Below, piece by piece: positions 59,292-64,000 of a DNA stretch of 64,000 bases. A program made the position numbers and the translations under genes. The stretch comes from Synechococcus sp. RCC307. GTDB taxonomy: Bacteria > Cyanobacteriota > Cyanobacteriia > PCC-6307 > Cyanobiaceae. The DNA is taken from positions 1,669,105 to 1,733,104 of the forward strand of contig CT978603.1 in assembly GCA_000063525.1 (NCBI GenBank), in the 5' to 3' direction. The notes below the pieces were generated by a model. That model worked only from the letters and a program-made list of their open reading frames with translations, had not been told where the DNA came from and made no database searches. Within the stretch, counting starts at the first letter, position 1. Every line of letters begins with the position of its first letter.

Positions 59292-60248
59292 ATGTACACG
59301 CTTGATAAGGCCCAGCAGATTTTTCCTGAGACGCTGACGGCAGATGCTGTTCCTGCCATAACAGCTCGCTTCAAGCAGCTCAGTGCTGAAGACCAGTTGG
59401 CGCTTATTTGGTTTGCCTACTTGGAGATGGGTAAGACCATCACGATTGCCGCTCCAGGTGCAGCTCGGATGGCTCTTGCTGAGCCGACACTGAAGGAAAT
59501 TGCCGGGATGAGCGCAGATGAACAGACAAAAGTGATGTGCGACTTAGCCGCAAAAATCAATTCTCCAATTTCCAATCGCTATGCCTATTGGTCAGTCAAC
59601 GTGAAGCTTGGCTTCTGGTATGAGCTTGGAGAGCTCATGAGAAAAGGTGATGTTGCACCCATCCCGCCTGGCTACTCTCTTTCCTTGAACGCCAATTCAG
59701 TCTTGGCGTCAGTGAGAAAGGCCGAGCAAGGGCAACAGATCACATTATTGCGTAATTTTGTGGTCGACATGGGATTTGACCCAAACATTGATGACGAAAA
59801 GATTCAGTCAGAGCCAATTGTTGCTCCAACGCCAGTTGATCAGCGGGAAGAAATTTTCATCCCTGGCATTTTGAATCAAACCATCCTTGATTACATGGTT
59901 TATCTCAACGCAAATGATTTTGATCAACTCATCGATCTCTTCCTTGATGATGGAGCCCTGCAGCCTCCTTTTCAACGGCCAATTGTTGGTCGAGAGGCAA
60001 TCTTAAAGTTTTTCAGAAGAGATTGCCAGAACCTAAAACTGCTGCCGCAGGGAGGCTACGGGGAGCCTGCCGAGGGAGGTTTCAATCAAATAAAAGTTAC
60101 TGGAAAAGTTCAAACACCATGGTTTGGCCGAGAAGTGGGCATGAACGTTGCATGGAGATTTCTCCTAGATGAGAACAACAAAATTTATTTTGTTGCCATT
60201 GACCTTCTTGCATCACCCGCTGAATTGTTGAAGCTTGGTGCAAAATGA
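59292..60248 (+). CDS. ocp: Orange carotenoid protein
   Basis: 318 residues. Blue-green light converts OCP to a red form that binds phycobilisomes and dumps their energy as heat. The helical N-terminal domain spans about 1-165, a linker follows, and the NTF2-like C-terminal domain runs from about 190. Keto-carotenoid ligands Tyr201 and Trp288 are at their usual numbers, as are Tyr43, Trp109 and Arg154 (one less than in Synechocystis). The salt-bridge Glu244 appears as Asp244. The gene is AT-rich (22 of 60 G+C in the line from 59881). It overlaps crtW, and frp follows. Confidence 0.96.
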   Translation: MYTLDKAQQIFPETLTADAVPAITARFKQLSAEDQLALIWFAYLEMGKTITIAAPGAARMALAEPTLKEIAGMSADEQTKVMCDLAAKINSPISNRYAYWSVNVKLGFWYELGELMRKGDVAPIPPGYSLSLNANSVLASVRKAEQGQQITLLRNFVVDMGFDPNIDDEKIQSEPIVAPTPVDQREEIFIPGILNQTILDYMVYLNANDFDQLIDLFLDDGALQPPFQRPIVGREAILKFFRRDCQNLKLLPQGGYGEPAEGGFNQIKVTGKVQTPWFGREVGMNVAWRFLLDENNKIYFVAIDLLASPAELLKLGAK

Positions 60249-60999
60249 TTTAAAAGCCAACAGCTTCTACGGATTAGCAATCACCCTTATTGTAGGGTTT
60301 TTATGGCTGACAACATTCGTTTCTGTTGTTAATCTGCCATCAGAAAGTTCCTATTGGTTTGTTGGCTTTGTACTCCTCCTTCTTCGTGTTTTTGCGTATA
60401 CCGGTTTATTCATAATCGCGCATGATTCAATGCACCAGAGTCTCGCACCCTCCTTCCCTGAGTTAAATCATCAGATCGGCAGGCTCGCCTTGGCCCTTTA
60501 TGCAGGTCTTTTATTTGATATCTGCGAGTTAAATCACATCAGTCACCACAATGATCCTGAATCTGAACACGATCCTGATTATTGCGTAAAGACACCTGAC
60601 AATCCCGTCTCGTGGTACTGCAGCTTTATGCTTAATTACCTAAGCGCGAGCCAAATCTTTCGGCTTTCACTTGTATTCCTTATCTGTTATGCCACATTGC
60701 AAGTTTTCAGCGAAGATGCGCTGTTCAAGCTGATTCTATTTTGCATCATTCCTCTCTTTCTTAGTTCGATCCAGCTATTTCTATTTGGAACATGGCTTCC
60801 CCATCGCAAATCCAAATCCAGATCTGCGGATGAAACGCCGAGAAGCCTTGCTCTACATCCGTTGATTTCACTCGCAGCTTGTTATCATTTTGGTTACCAT
60901 AAAGAGCATCACTCTTTCCCTCATATCCCCTGGTTCAGGCTTCCTCTGCTGCGGCAGCAGTGCCTGAAATCAACAGCTGTGCGGGACTCCTGCAACTAA
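60238..60999 (+). CDS. crtW: Beta-carotene ketolase, CrtW type
   Basis: 253 residues from GTG 60238 (TTG 60235 also possible). Membrane di-iron desaturase-like enzyme with His boxes HDSMHQ, HISHHN and HKEHH and four hydrophobic segments. It adds keto groups to beta-carotene, giving echinenone/canthaxanthin, the type of pigment OCP needs. It overlaps the ocp stop by 11 bp and ends 18 bp before frp. AT-rich like ocp. Confidence 0.93.
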   Translation: MQNDLKANSFYGLAITLIVGFLWLTTFVSVVNLPSESSYWFVGFVLLLLRVFAYTGLFIIAHDSMHQSLAPSFPELNHQIGRLALALYAGLLFDICELNHISHHNDPESEHDPDYCVKTPDNPVSWYCSFMLNYLSASQIFRLSLVFLICYATLQVFSEDALFKLILFCIIPLFLSSIQLFLFGTWLPHRKSKSRSADETPRSLALHPLISLAACYHFGYHKEHHSFPHIPWFRLPLLRQQCLKSTAVRDSCN

Positions 61000-61017
61000 C
61001 TAACCGGTCAATTTAAA

Positions 61018-61338
61018 ATGAGCGCCAACGAGTGGACAGAGCAAGAAAAAACTATTGCTGAACAAGCCTTCGAATCAGGCAACAAGAAAGCAATGGAGGT
61101 GCTCATCAGAAGCCTGCAAGAACTCTCGCTGAGACTGGATAGCCCAGAATCGGTTTGGAAGTTCCATGATTATCTAAGCAGTGAGCGATATGCCTATGAA
61201 GGTCGTTCAGCTTTCGATGAAGCTAATGCTCTTTTCTCTCTTGCTGAAATGGTCAAACTGAAATTAATTGTGCTGGAGAACTTGCAAGGCCTTGACCAAT
61301 CAAAAATCGGCAAAATCAAAGCAATGTCGATGTTCTAA
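61018..61338 (+). CDS. frp: Fluorescence recovery protein
   Basis: 106 residues, all helical. FRP binds red OCP, detaches it from the phycobilisome and speeds its return to the orange form. The key residues of Synechocystis FRP (Trp50, His53, Asp54, Arg60) appear here as Trp47, His50, Asp51 and Arg57 in VWKFHDYLSSERYAYEG. It is the third gene of the ocp-crtW-frp unit. Confidence 0.95.
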   Translation: MSANEWTEQEKTIAEQAFESGNKKAMEVLIRSLQELSLRLDSPESVWKFHDYLSSERYAYEGRSAFDEANALFSLAEMVKLKLIVLENLQGLDQSKIGKIKAMSMF

Positions 61339-61369
61339 GCAATAAGTCCTTTTTTTTGCAAATTGCTTA
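61336..61369 (+). terminator. Possible terminator after frp
   Basis: TAAGCAAT (starting in the frp stop codon) and ATTGCTTA form an 8-bp inverted repeat around a loop with eight T. The T-run is inside the loop, so efficiency is uncertain. Confidence 0.4.
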
Positions 61370-61478
61370 CCTAGGCTCAAAGATTTCATACCATTTGGTT
61401 AGTGCTGATATTTGGTTCCGGACCCTAAAAAACTTTTCTCAGGTTGGGCCACTTTTCAGGTGATTGATCTGCAGCAGT

Positions 61479-61652
61479 TCAGTTGCGTTCCTCGTCGGTG
61501 AGGTATTCGGCAATGATTGGAGATTCTTCGCCACGCTCCAGCGCCTCGATATCTCGCCTGATGTTGTCGATAAATAATTGATTTCCGTTTTTCTCCGCCA
61601 CCGCCAGGACCATCTTCAACTTCGACAATTGCTCCTCTTTGGGATCAGCCAT
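61479..61652 (-). CDS. Small helical protein, 57 residues
   Basis: From ATG 61652: MADPKEEQLSKLKMVLAVAE, KNGNQLFIDNIRRDIEALER, GEESPIIAEYLTDEERN. Two charged helices, acidic end. The pattern QxxxLxxxLAxxxxxGNxxxxxxxxxxIEAL recurs loosely in the protein at 62031. Function unknown. Confidence 0.6.
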   Translation of the reverse strand: MADPKEEQLSKLKMVLAVAEKNGNQLFIDNIRRDIEALERGEESPIIAEYLTDEERN

Positions 61653-61701
61653 GGCCTGCAGCAAAGGCCAACATCATGGCGCCACAGAGCGTCAAAGAGA
61701 C

Positions 61702-61728
61702 AAAAAAAAGCCCCGGACTGGCCGGGAC
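61702..61728 (-). terminator. Rho-independent terminator, minus strand
   Basis: Stem GTCCCGG/CCGGGGC (one G-T pair) with loop CCAGT, followed on the minus strand by eight T. No ordinary gene ends here, so it probably closes a short RNA or tiny ORF that starts near 61830. Confidence 0.7.
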
Positions 61729-61830
61729 GTCTCGCATTGAAATAATTAAGCCAAGATCAATGCTCTTCAAGACTGCAACTTAAACTCTTCATAATCAAGC
61801 AATCTTGATGACATCAGCCTCTTTTGATTC

Positions 61831-61995
61831 ATGAATCACGACCAGCGCTGGGTGGTGATGGCACCAACCGCTAGCGAGGGCATCTACCGGGAGATCGCCA
61901 GCTTCACAAACGAAGCAGATGCCACCGAGTTTTGCGAACAAGAGGGTGATGGGGACTGGCAGGTGCTCGACGCCACTGAGATGGACGTTGAATAA
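61831..61995 (+). CDS. Small hypothetical protein, 54 residues
   Basis: MNHDQRWVVMAPTASEGIYR, EIASFTNEADATEFCEQEGD, GDWQVLDATEMDVE. A compact alpha/beta pattern, similar in outline to the protein at 55687-55860 (WxV...ASFxxxA(D/E)A). Acidic. Function unknown. Confidence 0.6.
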   Translation: MNHDQRWVVMAPTASEGIYREIASFTNEADATEFCEQEGDGDWQVLDATEMDVE

Positions 61996-62030
61996 CCAGG
62001 CGCTCCCAATACTCGGTTCAAAGCCGGGGG

Positions 62031-62330
62031 TTATTGCTTGGGCTGAAACTGCTTGGGGATCGAGCGGAGATAGGCCTCCGGGCCACTGAGTTCTGACTCC
62101 AGGCCTTGGGGGAGTTCAGGCAACTCCATCCGAGGTTCCCTGCCCTCAAGAGCAGCCTTCAGGGACTCAACCATGAGCGGATTGCCCTTGTCTTGGATGG
62201 CAGCCAGGGCAGCCTGCAAACGCTGTTGACGCGACAAACCGCCAGTGCCGTCGGTCACAACACCCGCTGTGGTGTCTGCTGCACGCACGCTGTCGAGTTG
62301 GCGCGCCAGGTTTTCCCAGAGCAAAGGCAT
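62031..62330 (-). CDS. Hypothetical protein, 99 residues
   Basis: Helical protein with LWENLARQLDSVRAADTTAG at the start, LSRQQRLQAALAAIQDKGNP in the middle and a Pro-rich acidic end. Not recognised. It is divergent from the gene at 62424, with about 90 bp between starts. Confidence 0.6.
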   Translation of the reverse strand: MPLLWENLARQLDSVRAADTTAGVVTDGTGGLSRQQRLQAALAAIQDKGNPLMVESLKAALEGREPRMELPELPQGLESELSGPEAYLRSIPKQFQPKQ

Positions 62331-62423
62331 GGGGCACTCTCAGATCACTTCAGACTAAAGAAGCCAGTTGTTGTGGACCAATCAGCCAGCATGGAGGTCA
62401 GACGAAGGCTGGATAACGGCTGA

Positions 62424-62948
62424 ATGACCACCAAAGTGTTTTTGACTCCAGAGCCGGTCCGGCTGCTGGAAAGCCATCGGCAGGGCCTGATCGCCTTGGT
62501 TCCGCACTTCGTCATCAATGAACTGCAGCAGGATCGCGATGAGCAACTGCAGCATGTGCTGGAGAGCGTTATGCAACGCGGCGGCGAATGCCTGCCTACG
62601 CCTTGGACTCCCCACGATGAACAGTGCCATGCCATTGCACTGCAATGGAGTGATGCAACCGGCCCCCACAGGCTCGATAGCGACTGTCAGCCCGTGATGG
62701 GTGACGAGGTTGCAGCCCAAAGCGCTGAGCTCGTTCGGCTGGCCATGCTGCAAAAGCCCTATTTGCAGCAAGACGGGATGGGCTGCGGAACGGTGCTGCG
62801 CTTAATCGGAATTCAGTACTGCAGCGCCCCATCGATGCCAAGGGAGCCCAGCTTTGAAGCGGTCGCTGAGCTGTTTCGACAAAGCTCTGTGAACCGCTCC
62901 GCTGGCGAGACATTGCTGCGCTCGCAATTTGTGGCGTCGTTTTTATGA
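62424..62948 (+). CDS. Hypothetical protein, 174 residues
   Basis: Soluble protein with no recognised domain. It starts MTTKVFLTPEPVRLLESHRQ and has HFVINELQQDRDEQLQHVLE, five or so Cys, and a helical C-terminus (FEAVAELFRQSSVNRSAGET). Clean ATG start and convergent with the 55-residue membrane protein (3 bp between stops). Confidence 0.55.
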   Translation: MTTKVFLTPEPVRLLESHRQGLIALVPHFVINELQQDRDEQLQHVLESVMQRGGECLPTPWTPHDEQCHAIALQWSDATGPHRLDSDCQPVMGDEVAAQSAELVRLAMLQKPYLQQDGMGCGTVLRLIGIQYCSAPSMPREPSFEAVAELFRQSSVNRSAGETLLRSQFVASFL

Positions 62949-62951
62949 GCG

Positions 62952-63119
62952 TCAACCAAAGGGTTTGTTCAACAGCCAAAGCACCACCGCGAAAACCAAG
63001 GCCGTGATTGCCGAATTGCGGTTGATGCAGGCGATCTTGCCGGTCAACGCAGCGCCATAGGCCGCTCCATAGACCACGCAAAAAATCAGGGTGTAGAGCA
63101 GCAACAAAAAGGGATTCAT
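62952..63119 (-). CDS. 55-residue two-helix membrane protein
   Basis: From ATG 63119: MNPFLLLLYTLIFCVVYGAA, a short loop AALTGKIACINRNS, then ITALVFAVVLWLLNKPFG. Two transmembrane helices. Not recognised. It lies 37 bp after the esterase gene on the same strand. Confidence 0.65.
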   Translation of the reverse strand: MNPFLLLLYTLIFCVVYGAAYGAALTGKIACINRNSAITALVFAVVLWLLNKPFG

Positions 63120-63156
63120 CGCAGACAAGGGCCAAGACGCCTGTCATAGCTCTGGG

Positions 63157-63822
63157 TTAAAGCTTGCAGGCACCCTCTGGTGGCAGGCCAGCCCACTGCA
63201 ACAGCTCGGGCCAACTGCGCAGCCGCTCAAAAATCCAACGGTGGCCGTCACTATTGCAATGCAAACCATCGGCACTGAGGCGGGCAAGCCATTGCGCTCC
63301 AACGGCATCGCCATCCCACAAGCGCAAAAACGGCACGTCCTTCTCAAGGCAGGCTTCTTCGATCAAGCGATTCGCCCGAGCCACATCGCCATTGCCGTAC
63401 CAAAGGCAACCGGCATAGGGCATGGCGTCTTCATTCACGGGCGTTAGTCCCAACACAAACACCGGGGCCAATTGCACCGCTTGGCTGAGCAACTGCTCTA
63501 AACCAAAGAGGAAAGCCTCCGGCTCCAACTGCAAGCGGCCATCGCAGCGACCCACCCGGGCGCAATCATTGAGGCCAACGCCCAACAAAATCCCTTGAGG
63601 CTGCTGACGCCTTAGTTCTCCGCGCACGTTGAACTCCTGCTGGAGCCTGGCGGCCACCCGCTCCAGCCCATCGCCGCGAACGCCCAGGTTGTAAACCACC
63701 GGGGCCTGGGGCCTGGGCATCCAATGGCAGCGCAACCGCTCTGCCCATCCACCAGCCTCCAGATCACCCCAGCCGAAAACACCGCTATCACCAAGTGCGA
63801 TCAGCTTGGGGGGAACCTCCAT
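63157..63822 (-). CDS. GDSL/SGNH-type esterase or lipase
   Basis: 221 residues from ATG 63822 (GTG 63828 also possible). Block I LIALGDSGVFGWG holds the nucleophile Ser, block III ILLGVGLNDCAR the oxyanion Asn, and block V ADGLHCNSDGH the Asp-x2-His. There is no signal peptide, so it is cytoplasmic. The substrate (acyl ester, thioester or polysaccharide acetyl group) is unknown. Confidence 0.85.
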   Translation of the reverse strand: MEVPPKLIALGDSGVFGWGDLEAGGWAERLRCHWMPRPQAPVVYNLGVRGDGLERVAARLQQEFNVRGELRRQQPQGILLGVGLNDCARVGRCDGRLQLEPEAFLFGLEQLLSQAVQLAPVFVLGLTPVNEDAMPYAGCLWYGNGDVARANRLIEEACLEKDVPFLRLWDGDAVGAQWLARLSADGLHCNSDGHRWIFERLRSWPELLQWAGLPPEGACKL

Positions 63823-63877
63823 CAGCACCAGCTCGCGCGAGGGCTGATGTTACGGAGCCGAATTCATCCAATTGGAT

Positions 63878-64000
63878 CTAGCGGGCTGATCCGCTGGCAG
63901 CGGGCTGGTGCCAAGGGGCCGGCTGAACCCGGCCCACCTCCATCTTGGGCTTGGGAGCCAAAGGCACATTGACCAATCGGGTTTGGCGGCCCTGCGAACC
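63878..64000 (-). CDS. C-terminal end of an unidentified protein (truncated by window)
   Basis: Open frame entering from the right edge, 40 residues ending at TAG 63878: GSQGRQTRLVNVPLAPKPKM, EVGRVQPAPWHQPAASGSAR. Proline-rich basic tail. No family can be assigned. Confidence 0.4.
   Translation of the reverse strand, partial: GSQGRQTRLVNVPLAPKPKMEVGRVQPAPWHQPAASGSAR

Overview
The window is a roughly 60% G+C chromosomal segment of a unicellular picocyanobacterium of the marine/estuarine Synechococcus-Cyanobium type. The evidence is an RNA polymerase gene split into rpoC1 and rpoC2, two high-light-inducible proteins, Ycf35, an orange carotenoid protein with its ketolase and fluorescence recovery protein, a cyanobacterial alternative oxidase cluster, and many short one-helix proteins. 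I cannot name the strain.

Layout. 1-2740 (+): biotin genes bioF (3' end only), a BioK-type esterase, bioC and bioD. 2723-15234 (-): one compact run of eleven genes. In transcription order these are two DUF2231 membrane proteins, a CuA-less terminal oxidase (ctaC-ctaD-ctaE, ARTO type), a GMC flavoprotein, a GH63 glucosidase, a second GMC flavoprotein, a VOC protein, a DoxX protein and a glucose-dehydrogenase-like SDR. 15311-18011 (+): fumC and bioA, so the biotin genes lie on either side of the oxidase/sugar block. 18008-20306: small genes, a membrane-anchored J-protein and rsmG. 20308-37279 (-): a long, mostly overlapping run rpsT-tatD-rpoB-rpoC1-rpoC2-hli-rlmN-symporter-41 aa protein-HEAT-DUF2997-ycf35-ferredoxin-aldo/keto reductase. 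37354-42408: hisD, a polytopic membrane protein, rpiA, a DegP/HtrA protease and a Cys-containing small protein. 42522-48062 (+): rimP-nusA-ylxR-infB.

At 48712 a tRNA-Thr(CGU) gene is the insertion site of a 3.4-kb island. A 45-bp repeat of the tRNA 3' half lies at 52090-52134, with paired integrase-arm-like repeats inside each end. The island holds a broken integrase gene, an outer-membrane beta-barrel gene and a small secreted protein that shares its C-terminal motif. From 52.6 to 63.9 kb the sequence is an accessory-looking zone of about 20 tiny genes, an aldehyde dehydrogenase, a lipoprotein, a candidate sRNA, a GDSL esterase and an AT-rich ocp-crtW-frp photoprotection cassette.

How the parts work together. 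ARTO plus flavoprotein dehydrogenases plus a glucosidase could form a sugar-to-oxygen electron path (inference). OCP, CrtW and FRP form the known switchable phycobilisome quencher, its keto-carotenoid supply and its off-switch. Three single-base frameshifts, one in ctaD and two in essential rpoB, all lie in short homopolymers and look like sequencing errors.
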